Assembly (NCBI RefSeq): GCF_023065955.2
Contig: NW_026622963.1
Coordinates: 12,035,001-12,099,000, forward strand
Direction of reading: 5' to 3'
DNA: 64,000 bases
From: Ursus arctos
Taxonomy: Eukaryota; Chordata; Mammalia; Carnivora; Ursidae
Shown here: positions 1 to 12,787 of the stretch, one piece after another
Numbering within the stretch: position 1 is the first letter of the stretch
Layout of the letters: each line of letters starts with the position of its first letter
Notes under the pieces: generated by a model
Database searches by the model: none
What the model was told of the DNA's origin: nothing
Seen by the model: only the letters and a program-made list of their open reading frames with translations
Position numbers and translations under genes: made by a program

Positions 1-431
1 TTCTTTCTCAAACACAAATTGAAGTGGAGCAGCACTTTTGAGTATAGGCCCTGACAGTTTAGCAGCCATGACTTTTAGGGTTAGCCAAGTGTGTAAGATA
101 ATCTAGCCCAACCTTCTTGTGCTGCTTGAAGGGGAATTTAGAACATGCCTCATTTGAAAGGTAACTCTTCTCACGGACAACATGAAAGAAGGAAAAAGAG
201 GCTCTAACACAGAACAGAACGCTGGAGGTGACTTATTCTTGGGGATATGCCAGAACTGTGAGCTCTGTGTCCCCATGAGTACTCATCACTCATTCCCTCT
301 CTCGCATGTCCACTTTTGCTAAATGCCCAGCCTCTGGGAGATGCAGAAATGAGTACAACCCAGATCTTGCCCGTTGGGACCCACAGCCTAGGAGCAGTGC
401 CATCAGTGCAGAGACTCAGTCCTTCCTTGTC

Positions 432-700
432 CTTCCTTCAGCAAACATTTAACAGGTGCCTGCAGTGGTCCAGGCACTGCTCTGGACACCAGGATGCAGT
501 GGGAAACAAAATAGACAAAGTCCCTGCCCTCCAGTTGCTGACATTCTGGGAGGTAAGAGAGGGGACCATAAGCAAACCGGACTCTGCTGGAGATAGTTCA
601 TGGTGGCGGTGGTGCTTTGGCTGATATCTGAAACTGGAAGAGATACTTGGTAGCAGGTAGAAAAGACATTGGAGGCATAGAAAAGAGCACAACCGAAGAC
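432..700 (+). repeat. Old dispersed repeat relic (CAGGCACTG...GGA-type consensus)
   Basis: The text resembles a widespread mammalian repeat whose 5' part reads like 'caacaaatatttattgag...ccaggcactgttctagg...cagtgaacaaaac'. The same consensus appears at 2400, 14029, 50036, 57110 and 57681. I recognise the pattern but cannot name the family safely. Confidence 0.4.
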
Positions 701-2399
701 GCTGAGATGTAGAATAGCCTGGCAGGTTCAGGGAACAGCAGGCTCTTTACTCTGACTGGAGCTTTAGAGGTGGGGGAAAGAGGACGAGCTTCGAGTGGCG
801 CAGCGCCGGGCCCAGGTCAGGAAGGGACCTGTGTGTAGATCAAGGCCTTGGGAATTTCACCTCTAGGAGACGATGAGACGCCCTAAACAATACTAGCAGG
901 AGATGATACGTTCAAACTATGTCTCAGAGTCACTCCAGTTGGTGGGGAATAGGAAGACAGGCCTCAGGATTTTTGTGCTGGAGCCTCAGGACGGAGCAGG
1001 TGGCCCTGGTTCTGAAGTGTTATTCTCCACTGTGGGAGCACAGTGTTGGTCGAGGACGTAGCCTGCCCTGACGCCTCTTTGGCATCCTTCTGCTGGTGGT
1101 AACCAGCACATAGCCCATCTCCCTGAGGAAGCAGAGAACAGCAAGTCAGGGGCCTTCCCAGTTTCCCTGGAGGGACACAGGAGGACAGCCACTCACCCCT
1201 TACTACAAGAGGAAACCCTTGTTTGCATAGGATCACGTGCTCTCCAAAACTTGTGAGAGGCCACACCCCCAACTACTGGCTTTAGCCTCGCCTCCTGACC
1301 CTGGCTGCTTTCCTCCCTTTTCCCTCCCTCCCTCACTCTCCTTCCTCGTTGACGCTGTGCTGCTGCCTGACAGCAACGAATCCCTGAGACCACCAGGAAG
1401 AAGGCTCATGCTTACAGGGCCTACCTCCCACGCAGTCTGCCAAGACCTGCATTTAATCTCCGCCTAGAAATCTATTTTATGGCAGGAGCAAGTCTGGGAG
1501 GAGAGAAACTTGTTTGCAGCGCTAACCAAGGGACTCTCTGTGTTTCTCTGCTCTGAATTTGATTGGCTTATGTCTGTGGACAGACTCTTCAAATTTTTCT
1601 CCTGTGATATTTAAATAAAGCTGCTTCTATAACCTCCTTACTCTACCCACAAGGCATCAGGTTAGAGAAACAAGGTGTATTTGTTTGGGGCGTGCCATTT
1701 TCTTTCTATGATTCATAGAGGTCACTGGCCTCAAGGCCCCTCCTGTCACATTGTTTCTATCCCGGGCCCGGGCTTCAGGTACGATAAGACTGGTCAAGAG
1801 CCATGTGGGCAGAGCGGCTTGGCCTGGCCTCCGTGGCTGCTGCCTCTTCACTCCAGCATTGTAGCAGGACCAGTGTTATGGAGAGGAATGTAACAACTAC
1901 TTTGTTTCTGGTTTGCTAGAAAAAATATTCTTTGTTCCAATGATTTACAGACTCTCTCTGCTGTCTCTTTTAATGAATTTAGATGTCTAGACACCTATTT
2001 TTGCCCCTCTGTTGAGGACATCTTGTCTCTGACAAGAAAAGGAAAAAAGCAAAACAAGAATTCTTAGGCATAAAGAATTTGCTTGGTGAGATTTAACTAT
2101 TTGTACACATGTCTGTGTGAGTGTGTACTCCACTCACCCTACCACACTGACCGACAGAACTGGCTTGGCCTTCGGTTTGACCAGCTCACGGGGCTTGCTG
2201 AAAGCGGCTGCCCCTGCCCCAAGCTACCCCTACTCTCTGGACTGTTTTGCCAGGAGGCTGCTGAGTTCCCTAGGGTGCCAGCCAGAATACCCAGTCCACT
2301 TGTGCATCCAAAGATGGTGTCCCCTGAGGCCCTTGAAGCTCTGACCTGAGTAAGCCCAGGGCCCTGATGTGGCCCTGGAATTGGGTTTAGGAGCCAAAG

Positions 2400-2535
2400 C
2401 TCAGCCCTCATTCATTCACTCCCCTGCTAGTTAGAAGCACCTGTTATTTGTCAGACACTGTGCTAGGCACCATACCAGGTGTTAGGGACATAGCAGTGAA
2501 TAAAAGGGACATAGCCCCTGTCCCTACAGAGCTTA
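2400..2535 (+). repeat. Old dispersed repeat relic
   Basis: Contains 'cattcattcact', 'cagacactgtgctaggcacc' and 'cagtgaataaaa', the hallmark of the dispersed repeat also seen near 14029 and 57681. Boundaries are approximate. Confidence 0.5.
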
Positions 2536-3235
2536 CAGCCTTGAGACTCTTGAAAACTGGGGATTTACATCTGTTCTTTGCCTAAACAAGTGTTCGTGTG
2601 CCTGGAGCCAGGCAGGGCCATGTGTATGGTTCTGTCTTCTGGTCCATGGCAGACACAGGGCTGGGGTCCTGAGGACATGTAAGTATTTAGAAACTTGCCA
2701 GCAGGCATTCTGAGGATAAATAAATAAATAACAAAATGCAGAGATTTCTAAAACCATTGATGGAATTCCTCCTAAATAAAGGGGAAATTCCAGATCACTC
2801 TTAGATCCTAGCAAAATCATCAGGATTCATAGAGTACAAGTAGCTAAAACAGAATTTGACCATTTTCTATTTTCTGTTTTGTTTCCCTAAATGTAGGTGA
2901 TTTCTAGAGAGCTGAAGAGTTTACTATGGGCCACTATGGTTGTATCTATGATTAATAGGTAGACACATACATACATATTTACATACGTAGGCAAGAAACC
3001 ACTGTGGAACCTTTCTCTAGTTTATCACTGTCATTTAGGGTCATGGTTTTGGTATCGTCGGGGAAGGAGTTGTTCCCATATAAGTGGCCATTTGCAAATG
3101 ACCAAAATTACCTTTAAGACATGATGTTTATTTAACATTAACTATTTGTTGTTTTTTTAATATTAGAGCTTCCTGCCTTCTTAAATTATACTTAATACAT
3201 TATATATTTTTGGATGCCTTAAGAAATAATATCTA

Positions 3236-3449
3236 GGGGCCCCTGGGTGGTTCAGTCAGTTAAGCATCCAACTCTTGGTTTTGGCTTCAGTCATGATCTC
3301 TGGGTCGTGAGCTGGAGTTCCGTGCGGGGCTCCGCGCTCAGCACAGAGTCTGCTGCTCTCACTCGCCCTCTGCCCCTCCCCCACCCATGCGTGCATGTAC
3401 TCGCTCACTCTCTCTATAGAATAAATAAATCTTTCTTTAAAAAAAAAAA
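3236..3449 (+). repeat. SINEC (carnivore tRNA-derived SINE), forward
   Basis: Starts GGGGCCCCTGGGTGGTTCAG, has the CT-rich middle and ends AATAAATAAATCTTTCTTT-A(n). The sequence is diverged from the younger copies. Confidence 0.9.
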
Positions 3450-3602
3450 GAAATGCGTATCTATCATAGTGTTAGGCACGTGAGGATTACTATGAGTGTG
3501 GAAGCAAAGTTTTAAAGTGTAGAGTCCTAAGTAAAAATAATGGGTTATAATTAATAAGATACTTTACTGCAATATGGTAATGTTCTCAAAACCAACTGCA
3601 GA

Positions 3603-3789
3603 GGGGCGCCTGGGTGGCTCAGTCGGTTAAGCATCTGCCTTCGGCTTAGGTCATGATCTCAGGGTCCAGGGATCGAGCCCCATATTGGGCTCCCTGCTCA
3701 GCGGGGAGTCTGCTTTTCTCCCTCTCTCTCTGCCCCTCCCCTTGCTTACGCTCTCTCTCGAAAATAAATAAAATCTTTAAAAAAAAAAA
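3603..3789 (+). repeat. SINEC, forward
   Basis: Starts GGGGCGCCTGGGTGGCTCAG with the A and B box-like tRNA head, and ends AAAATAAATAAAATCTTT-A(n). It lies 150 bp downstream of another SINEC in the same direction. Confidence 0.93.
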
Positions 3790-4074
3790 CTGAAAGGGTA
3801 GGGATATTTAATCTTACACCAAGTGGTTCCAGGCAACTTTTTGAATTTTCATTTCTGTTCAAAATAATTTTAATTCCCACCTCTTCATTTATTAGTGTTG
3901 GCTGATACTATATTTCTTCCTGTTGTCAGTTTATCTCCAGCAGTCTCCTAATTTGCTGATTCCAATCTATTGTAGGCCAGAAAACCACTTTTATTAGGCT
4001 TGCTTCTGAAACGTGAATTGGTAGACTGAACTGGAGCTTGCAGAACTTCCCTACGTGGATCTCATGGAAAGACT

Positions 4075-4180
4075 GGGCACTCTGAGGGCAGGGATGTCTG
4101 TGACTTGTCACTGCCCCCTTCCAGGTGCCTCATACCACACTTGGCCAGATGAGCTGCTCGGTAAACATTGGATGAATAGA
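4075..4180 (+). repeat. L2 3'-end relic
   Basis: Reads 'gagggcagggatgtctgtga...ggtgcctcataccac...cggtaaacattggatgaatag', the usual decayed 3' end of L2 (AGTAAATGTTTGTTGAATGA). Confidence 0.5.
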
Positions 4181-5457
4181 CTAATTTGTCTGCTCAGAGG
4201 CCTGCTTGCTCACTTCCTGGTTCTGGGCTGAATTCCAGGTAGTCACAGTTGGAGGAAAGGAGCCCTCTGGGTAAGAAGAGTCCGGCTGTTTTCCATTTAT
4301 AGAACAGGATAGACTCCACAGGCCTTCCGAGCCACTCTCCTTGGGAGCCTGTGGAATGAGCGCAGCCGTCGTCGCGTCACAGATGTGAAAGCTAGAGGCT
4401 CGCCCAGGCCTATCCGTTTCTAAACCAAACTCACGACTACTCAGTGCCCCGCCTCCACTTTTTTTTTTCTCTCTTTTAAATTTAACTGTTGGGAAAAACT
4501 ATTCGGGTTCTACAAGGATTAACATTTTAAGTGTATTATACCCGATAGTGTTTGTGTCCGAAGTATAAGGCCGGCTCTGCGGCCCTCAGAACTCAGAAGA
4601 CCCCCGGCGGCAGGAGTCCGCAGCCCGCGCCCACTGTGGAGCCGCGTCCCGGCGGCGCCGGGCTCTCTCGCCGACCCCCTTTCAGAGTCTTACGTCTGAT
4701 GATTGGAGGCAAACCCTTGGCACCACCCAGCACAGCCAAGAGCTGGTTATTTGATACCTCGCCAAGCAGAATATAGGGTTTTGAAGAAAGGCCTTTTGTG
4801 TCGGTTGAATCTGTGTCTGTCGGCGGGTGTGTCTTTGTAGACGGGCGGCCTGTCGTCCTCCCCTCGTGCGCTGGCAGACGTGTGCGAGAAGCTGGCTGGC
4901 AGCCAGACGTGGGCGTGAACTCTGGCCCAGGACAGAGAGCCCCTGTGCCCAGGAAGCGGTGGCCTCCTGAGTTGGAGAGCCCTGGACGGGCCGGGAGGTG
5001 AGAGGCCACCACTCAGTCGGAGGACTTGTCCGAGCCCAGCTCTGCCAGTGACTGGCTGGGGGGCCAGGGGCGAGTCTCTTGAACTTTCTGAGTGTTAGAG
5101 TTCCCCGTCTGCCTGCATCAGAGAGTATGCAGGGACCCAGCCAATGCCGGTGGGGCCGCTTTATAAACTTCTGAGGACTGTCTCTGCCAGTGACAGGCTG
5201 GAAGTCGTGGCGAGCGAGCCTGAGGTTCTCGCAGTGCGGTGTCATAGAAGACTTTGGATTCCTTCACAGCAAATGAGAGACCAATGTCACCCACTACCCC
5301 CCTGGGGGGGGGGGCTTGGATCTTTTCCAGACCTGTCCCTAGAACCAGGCCAAGGAGAGCTGAATTGGTGCTCAGGACCCTGAGGTCCCCGAACCCAACT
5401 TCCTTCTAGGGTAGAAGACAACTTATCACAAAACTCATTCTTTAGGGACGTCTTAGT

Positions 5458-5785
5458 AGTCAGTTTGGGCTGTAGTGTGTTTCTCACAGTTCTGGAGACT
5501 GGAAGTCTGAGATCAGGGTGCCAGCCTGCTCGGGTTCTGAGGAGGGCCCTCTTCCAGGTTGCAGACTGCCAGCTGCTTTTATTCTCACAGGGTATTCTCT
5601 TCTATTATTCTCACAGTGCCCTGAGAGCACTCTGGGGTCCCCTCTACAAGGACATTAATCTCATTCATGAGAGTCCACTGTTGTCATCTTAAATCACCTC
5701 CCAAAGGCCCACCTCCTGATGCCATCACACTGGGGGTTAGGATTTCAACATACGAGTGGAGGAGGGACACAAACATTCATTCTAC
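5458..5785 (-). repeat. MLT1-type LTR fragment, reverse
   Basis: Reads CACAGTTCTGGAGACTGGAAG ... CCAAAGGCCCACCTCCTGATGCCATCACACTGGGGGTTAGGATTTCAACATA in pieces, the reverse complement of MLT1-class LTRs (ERVL-MaLR). The ends are degraded. Confidence 0.65.
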
Positions 5786-6281
5786 AACAAGGGACAACAT
5801 ACGCAGACCTGAGGCAACATGATGTGAAGACCACTGAAACCTCTGAGTCAGAAAATGGACTCTGTACTAATAAGAAGAGATGTAGTAGGATTCTTCCCCA
5901 GGGCCAGGCACAGATGAGTTTGTTAACTAGGAACCCGGTGTCACTTTGACTCACTCATTCCAGTAACTCCCACGTGCCTAGCCCTCCAGGAGAGCAGTGG
6001 AGCACACGGAGTAAAGGACACAGGTCCTGCCCTTTGGAAACTGGAAATGAAGCTGTACACACTTCCATTGTGATTGCTGCTGCCGTGTTTTGGGGTTGAA
6101 AAGGAAAGGCTGTCTCTGGCTGTGCTGCCTGGGCAGACTTCCTGGGCTTAAGGATTTCCTTAAGTGCTTCGAGGGAAGCTCATCCTGGGTCTGAATCAGG
6201 AGCCCACAACACAAGCCTATTAGCTTTAGCCCTTCCTGCTCTGTTTTCAGATTGACAAGTCTAGCACAACAGCCTCAAGAC

Positions 6282-6306
6282 ACACACACACACACACACA
6301 CACACA
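6282..6306. repeat. (CA)n microsatellite
   Basis: About 12 uninterrupted CA units between AAGA and GTTAGC. A candidate length polymorphism. Confidence 0.95.
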
Positions 6307-7069
6307 GTTAGCTAAGCCTCTCTTTCTCTGTACCACTTACCTCTGTTTCTTGGATCGTGCTTATGCTGGGATTTTCTTTTCAGAGCTGTCAGAATGCACT
6401 TCCTACCCCATCACCACAAGATCCTGGCTGGCATCCCCAGCTCTGTTCGCACAGCTCTCTCCTGTGCAAGCAGGGCCAGGGAGAGGCCGCAGCAATGGCT
6501 TCCCAGGTAGCATGAAGCTTGCCGAGGAGTCCTGCCAGAATGCAGGGCCTGCTGCTGCCAGACCTGTGTTCTAATGAGTGGCCCTTATGGAGAGATGCGG
6601 GTGGGATGATGGAAGGCACTCATTAGGCCTCATACTGGGAGGGGACTTCTGGTCCTACCAGTATGTGGGAGCCAGATCCAGCAGGAGAAGACTTGGAGCA
6701 GCAAAACTGGGGAGCTAACCACACCCTCATAACTAATATGTTTTTCACATTATGGTCACAGACACTGTCTCACTTGCTCTTCATCTAAACCCTGAAGGCT
6801 GACATCTACCTCTTTTTTTTTTCTTTCAATTCCAGCGTAGTTAACACAGTGTTCTATTAGTTTCAGGTGTACAACATAGCGATTCAGCAAGTCTGTGCAT
6901 TACTGGGTGCTCACGATGATAAGTGTACTCTAATCCCATCACCTGGGAACAGTTTGTTTGTTCTGTATAGTTGAGTCTGTTTTTCGTTTGTCTTTTTTTT
7001 CTTTACTCATTTGTTTTCTTTCTTAAATTCCACATATAAGTGTTTGTCTTTCTCTGACTTCTTTCATAA

Positions 7070-7138
7070 TTTTTTTAAAGATGTATTTATTTATTTGAGA
7101 GAGAGCGAGAGAACATGAGCAGGGTGGGGAAAGGTGCC
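7070..7138 (-). repeat. Internally deleted SINEC, reverse, inside L1
   Basis: Starts T(7)AAAGATGTATTTATTTATTTGAGAGAGAG-like and jumps directly to AAAGGTGCCCC, so the middle of the SINE is missing. The flanking L1 sequence repeats TCTGACT on both sides, which fits a target-site duplication. Confidence 0.75.
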
Positions 7139-7751
7139 CCTCTGACTGACTTCTTGCACTTACCATGATGCCCTCTGGTTCCATCCACGTCATTGCAAAT
7201 GGCAAGACGTCATTCTTTTGACGGCTGAGTAATATTCCATTGTATATATACACCACATCTTCTCTATCCGTTCATCTGCCGATGGCCAGGCAGGCCGCTG
7301 CCTAGGTTGGCTGTGGTAAATAATGCTGCAACAAATATATGGGTGCAGATATCATTTTGAATTAGTGTTTTTGTCTTCTTTGGATAAATACCCACTAGTG
7401 GAATTACTGGATCATATAATAATTCTATTTAATATTTTGAGGAACCTCTGTCCTGTTTTCGAGTGGCTGCACCAGTTTGCATTCCCACCAACACTGCAGG
7501 AGGATTCCCCTTTCTCTGCATCCTAACCCACGCTTGGTATTTCTTGTGTTGTTGATTTTAGCCATTCTGACAGTTGTGAGGTGAGATCTCTTTGTGGTTT
7601 TGATTTGTATTTCCCTGATGATGAGCGATGTTGAGCATCTGTTCATGTGTCTGTTGCCCATTCAGATCTATTCTTTGGAGAAATGTCTGTTCGTGTCTTC
7701 TGCCCATTTTTAATTGGATTGTTTGGGTTTTGGGTGTTAAGTTGTATAAGT

Positions 7752-7966
7752 TTGGTTTTTTGGTGTGTTTTTTTTTTTTTTTTGAGAGGGAGAGAACACG
7801 CGTGCGAGCAGGAGTGGAGGCTGGGGCAGAGGGAGAGAGAGAGAATCGAAAGCAAGCTCCATCCCCAGTGAGGAGCCCAAAGCAGGGCTTGGTCTCAGCA
7901 CCCTGAGATCATGACCCAAGCTGAAATCAAGAGTCAGACGCTTAACTGAGCCACCCAGGCACCCCT
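7752..7966 (-). repeat. SINEC, reverse, inserted in L1
   Basis: Poly(T) from 7768 is followed by GAGAGGGAGAGAACACG and ends TGAGCCACCCAGGCACCCCT. A TATAAGTT target-site duplication (7744-7751 and 7967-7974) shows it landed in the older L1. Confidence 0.92.
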
Positions 7967-8321
7967 ATAAGTTCTTTATACATTTTGGATACTAACCCCT
8001 TATGTCATTTGCATATATCTGCTCCCATTCTGTAGGTTATCTTCTAGTTTTGTTGATGGTTTCCTTTGCTGTGCAGAATAGCTATCCCTATTTTATAGAA
8101 AGGACCCTGAGTCTCAAATTGGTTAACTGACCAGAGCTAGCCTTGGAGCCCAGGGATACCCAACAGCAAGCACCTTGAGCCTGTAGTTTCGTGGCTTATG
8201 GCCACTGAGAGACAACAGTTGATTCCCAATCAACCCTGAAATACACCTGGTTAGCGACGGTAGTCTTTCTAATGAAACATTATTCTGGCCAGGGGAAATG
8301 AGGAATCAGCGCTGTGCTATG

Positions 8322-8640
8322 CGCTGAGTTATGTCCCCCCAGAATTCATATTTTGTACCTTAACTCCACAATGTGACTGTACTTGGAGATAAATGAGGTC
8401 ATAAGGGTGGGTCTTAATGAGACAGGATTGGTGGCCTTGTAAGACCAGGAAGAGAGCTCTCTCTTTTCATGTGCACTCACCGAGGAAAGGACTCATGGAG
8501 GTGTAGGTCTGCACACCAGGAAGAGAGCGCTCATCAGCCATACTGACTTCCTGATCTTAGACTTTCAGGCTCCAGAACTGTTGTTTAAGCTGCCCACTCT
8601 GTGGTGTTTTGTTATGGCGGCCTGAACAGACTCAAACAGG
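8322..8640 (+). repeat. MLT1-type LTR, forward
   Basis: Contains 'gagttatgtccccccagaat', 'ggagataaatgaggtcata', 'agggtgggtcttaatgag', 'ccagaactgttgtttaagc' and 'gttatggcggcctgaacaga', the ordered landmarks of an MLT1 LTR. Confidence 0.8.
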
Positions 8641-8689
8641 CTGGTATTTGAATCTGGGAGCTTCTCTCCACCTAAAATTCCTCCACCAA

Positions 8690-8930
8690 TTGTCCCTGAA
8701 GGTCCAACCCACCTTCTCAGTGTAGCCTTCCACATTCACCTAAGGAGTAATCCTTCCCCCCCACAGGGTCCCCTAATCTTTTGTCCTTCCCTGTCTGATG
8801 ACCCAGTCTCCTTTGTATTAGTTGTCACTTGTGTACATACCTCTGCTCCCCGAGAGCTAAAGCATGGATTCTCTCTGTGTTCCTATAGCACTTGGCCCAG
8901 GAAGCACTCAGTAAATGTCCACTGAATTTA
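8690..8930 (+). repeat. L2 3'-end relic
   Basis: Ordered landmarks 'gaaggtccaacccaccttct', 'tagccttccacattcacc' and 'gaagcactcagtaaatgtc' match the 3' end of L2 elements. Decayed and non-coding. Confidence 0.6.
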
Positions 8931-9654
8931 GAGCTCTCTCCTGGCTCTCTCTCTCACTGCACCAAGTTATACTTCGACTATACTCTCTCCTTTGTAGAAC
9001 ACGCAAAGATTGGAGCTGGTGCGTGGCCAGACGTCGGCAGATGAAAGAATCAGCCCATCCAATTGTCTAGTCCGGATTCTTTTTAAAAAAAAAACTTTTT
9101 TTTTTTTTTTACTAGATTCCTTCTTAACATAGCATTCGGATCCTCCTGACCCTCCACCAGGCTGTAGCACACACTGGCAGCATGGAACTTTCCTTCTTTT
9201 AAAGCCCTTCTTCCCAGAACTGTTGATAGTTCCAAAATGAAGAGAGAGTGGGAGCTCCCCCCTCCTCCCTCATTCCTTCAATCCCTTGTCAATCATACTA
9301 AAGAAAAAAGTGGTGAATACCAGGGCATTTGGGTAAAAGATGTCCTTCACTGATGGTGGAATTATGCCCACTGGCCTCTGCTGAGAAGACCAGAGGAGGG
9401 ACCTGTGCTGCGCATAGTACTTTCTCTTATGTTCTAGTACAAATAGTTTCCATATGATTTGTCTTAAATTCAAAGCGTAGGAATCTAATTTTGAGTGCGA
9501 AGGAATATATTGAAAGATCCAACACCCTTGGTCATGTTCCCTTTTTTTATTTGGGTACTGCTGACACGAGTATGTTCACTTTCTAAAAATTGAGCTATTA
9601 ACTTAAGAGGTGCATGTATGTTATACTTTGATGAAAAGTTTACTTCTGAAAAAA

Positions 9655-9760
9655 TTCTCCACCTTGAAACCCAGAGAAATTGAACCACTTTCCCAGGGTT
9701 ACACAATGAGTTGGTGCCCAGAGTAAAGGCAGGAACCCAGGCCTCCCCGCTCTTTAGTTA
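9655..9760 (+). repeat. MIR relic
   Basis: 'ccagagaaattgaaccactt', 'cccagggttacacaatgag' and 'ggcaggaacccaggcc' follow the MIR core order (gaggttaagtaacttgcccaaggtcacacagc...). Confidence 0.6.
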
Positions 9761-12595
9761 GTACCTACTTTAAAATTGCACCTAAGAGCAAGGGGAAAGT
9801 TCAATTTCAATTTCTTCTGATCTGAATGTTGCTGGAAGTTCCCCTGGTTTCCTTGGAGCCCTGCTCTGCATCTGAAAATGGACATCATATTGGAGAGGGT
9901 GTCTTCCTGTTATCCGGAGCCATACCAGCCCCCTACGTGCTGTCTAACTGATGACTCTGACCCCCACAGAAATCTACAGCCAGGCACCTCCTTTCTCTTG
10001 GGGCACTTGTCTGGAAAGGAGCTCTGTGGGGAGCCCCCCTGGGTATGTGTTGGCCTGTGTACCCTGAAAGGAAGGGCAGGCGGCCTGGTCAGGCTCAGGG
10101 TGGTGCTCACCTTAGGTCTTATCAGCAGCCACTTGTCTAGAGAAAGGTGACAGACCAATAGTTACTGACTTAGTTCAGCTCCATCAGGAAGGCATGTATA
10201 GAGAAGACATCATTATAAATCTGAGATTTTTCTCAACTATTTCCATTTCATTCATTCGCCAAGACTCCTATTCCATGATGACTCGCTATTGACTTTGGAA
10301 AGCTGGAGCAGCTCATGGTGACATTTGACCACCCCAAGGCCAGGGAGCAAGTGACTGGATAAAATAAACCTGAGCCCTGCCCTCAGCCCCTGATCTGTCC
10401 AAAGCCTCTCAGGCAACTCTGTCCCGGTGCCCAAGGCCTGTGCAGTAAGGTCATGCTCTCTGTCCCCCAGCCTTGCTTCCCTGCCTCTGTGGGAAGCGTT
10501 GAGCCTAACGCAGCTGACCACTCGGCTGTGCTCACTGACAGCAAACTGCCATGGGAGTGGTCTTGCCCACCAAGTCTCAGTGCTACAGGTTGGCCCCGTC
10601 CTGGACTTCCTAATCCTATCTTCCTACGATGTCTGAAATGTGGTTCAAAAGACAGTGCCGACAAGATGCCCCACTCTGGCTCACAGCCAAGCCAGGCGGT
10701 GTGGCTCTTACCACCCCTGGCAGACCCTTTACCTATAGCCTGACTGAGTTCTGTCCTGGGTGGTCCTATGGGTAGAACACCCTACCAGGTAGGTCCATTT
10801 GTGTCTTCTGCACTGTCGGGACTTAAAAGTAGTTGCCTCTGGCAGGTCATCTCACGACACTGCTGGTGACCTCTGTAAACTCACTTCTTCAACAGGCCCA
10901 TGAGAGCCAGCTCCATTCCTGGAGGGGACTGACAGGCCCCTGAGGGGCTCTCCTTCAGCCCAGTGAGGGTCAGCAGTCCAGGTGGAGGAAGTTCTCGTTA
11001 AGCTTGCGCGCTGCTCATTTACCAGGAACCAGGAGTTGTCATCTTTGAGTTAACACTGTGCCTGTGCGAGCCACACTGGCCCGTTTAATATCTTTTCAAT
11101 GAGTGAATCTTACAGTAATAGCATTTTAACAATGAAGTTCCAAAGAAAAAAACTTCTGCTTCATTTTTGGACAAGGGGGAATCTAAGACTTGTAATAATG
11201 GTATCATTATAAATTCTAAAGTCGTGGTCATTTGGCTGAGCTACAAAATTTGTAGCTAATAATTAAAATAAAGCTTTAAGTAAATGCTTTATCAATAAAA
11301 TAGATGATGGGACATATTTTTCGCAGCCAGTGGTCAGAAATGGCAGCACATAGCCATGTGCTGAATTGTCACGCTGAGTCTTTAAAATTCCTGCTGGATT
11401 TGAAGGTATTAACAAGTCCCTATCAACGTTCTCTAAAGGTTTTTGATGTCATTTTAGCTATTGAACTAAAATATGTGAACTATTACTTTGTTGATTTTGT
11501 TCTTAAACCAAACCGCATTATCATCGGAGAGTGTGTTCTTAAAGTATTGTTAAAAGTACTTTGAAAACTTGTAAATCCCTGTAATGTATGTCTCTCCTGC
11601 CTCTGCTGTTTCATTCTGTCCTTCTGGTTTTAATTTGAATGCAGTCCTGTCAGGGTGTGTACCTGTAAACTCACGTTTTTCCAAGTACAATTTACAGTCC
11701 TGACCTTAGATTTTACAGTGATCCTAACTTTCTGTGAGCTTCCTCTTGTACCGAGAAGTGGGCTTTGGGTCACCCAGCTCTTTCATATTAGAACCGTCTA
11801 ATCAAGGTTACTGGAAACAGATCTCATTTTGACATTTCTTAGTTTATCATGTAGGCCTAGGGAGTAAATTAGGAGGGCTTCCCTGCAAGCCCATTAATTG
11901 CATTGCCCCATTTCTTGAAATGTACACAGTTGTAAACCTAGACTGCTTCAAGACAAGGGTCTCATTTATCTAAACAATTCTCCTTTTAGACTCAATGGCA
12001 CTGATGGAAACACAGATAAGGAATATGGATCAGAGGAAGGGTCTTTTGGAGCCTGTGCTTGCTGAAACTTCCCACTCCTCTCACAGTCCCCTCTCCTTTC
12101 CAAGGCTCATCTGCATACTGAATAGGTCTGTCGACCTTCAGTGCTTTCCAGGAGCTAGGTTAGGGGAAGACTGCCGCAGGCAGAGGGGTAGGAGAAGGCA
12201 TCTTTCTTCTGAGCAAGCTCTTTGCAGGTTTCAAGGAATAGGGCTGCTCTGCTTTAAGGGGGAGGGTGGGGGCAGGGCGCTTTGTTAAAGCAGTGTGTTT
12301 CTTGAATCCATTTTATAGGCACCCTCTCTCCATGGCAGCCGTGCTCTTCACTGTGGAGTACAAATGGCTGCAGAACTTTGGGGATCTTTTCCTTAAGTTA
12401 GGGAATGAGATTTCTTTACTTTCTGTTCCTTTCAAATATCACTTAGGAGTTCGGAGTCTCTTTTTTTCCCCCTCTCTCTCCTTCCGCTCCTTCCGCGTGT
12501 TCTCCATGGTTCTCACGGACACTGGTGGGGGATGCAGGAGGAAGGGGCAGGCACGGCTTTCTGGCAGTTGACCTAGGTTCCCTCCTCTGTTTCAG

Positions 12596-12787
12596 GTCAT
12601 CGTACAGTCTGGCCGCCACCCCACCGTGCTGCAGAAGCTCTGCCAGCTGCCCTTCCAGTATTTCAGTGACCCACGGCTGATCAAAGTGCTGTTCCCTTCA
12701 CTTATCGCTGCTTGTTACAACAACCGTCAGAACAAGATCATTCTGGAGCAAGAGATGAGCTGTGTTTTACTGGCCACGTTCATTCAG
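12596..12787 (+). CDS. SCAPER: SCAPER third-last coding exon
   Basis: This 192-nt exon (64 codons, phase 0 at both ends) starts VIVQSGRHPTVLQ and ends SCVLLATFIQ. The acceptor is a pyrimidine tract plus TTTCAG ending at 12595, and the donor GTACCT starts at 12788. It is the most conserved-looking coding piece of the window's SCAPER part, and its translation has no stop codon. Confidence 0.95.

Larger units (their letters stand above)
6812..8085 (-). repeat. LINE-1 3' fragment, reverse, interrupted by SINEs
   Basis: The plus strand reads as the reverse complement of an L1 ORF2 end and 3'UTR: 'gtgttctattagtttcaggtg', 'ggctgagtaatattccattg' and 'gatggtttcctttgctgtgc'. The A-tail is at the left edge (T/C-rich 6812-6825). 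Minus-strand translation near 7150-7256 gives the recognisable ORF2 tail pieces VYIYNGILL and FAMTWMEPEG. It is broken by a short SINEC piece (about 7070-7138) and a full SINEC (7752-7966), so it cannot encode a protein. Confidence 0.8.
1..12595 (+). other. SCAPER: SCAPER intron with repeat relics, no coding exon seen
   Basis: No SCAPER-like reading frame is visible before 12596. The stretch holds two SINECs (3236-3449, 3603-3789), an antisense L1 with nested SINEs (6812-8085), MLT1 pieces (about 5458-5785, 8322-8640), MIR/L2 relics and a (CA)n run. Most of 10-12.5 kb is unique-looking sequence without recognised features. Confidence 0.7.

Noticed and set aside
5294..5317. C6-T-G-run near-palindrome
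   Set aside because: Low-complexity homopolymers in unique sequence; no further support for a structural role.
11995..12288. Possible extra SCAPER exon (97-codon frame)
   Set aside because: No similarity to SCAPER seen and no fitting acceptor/donor phase with the 12596 exon.
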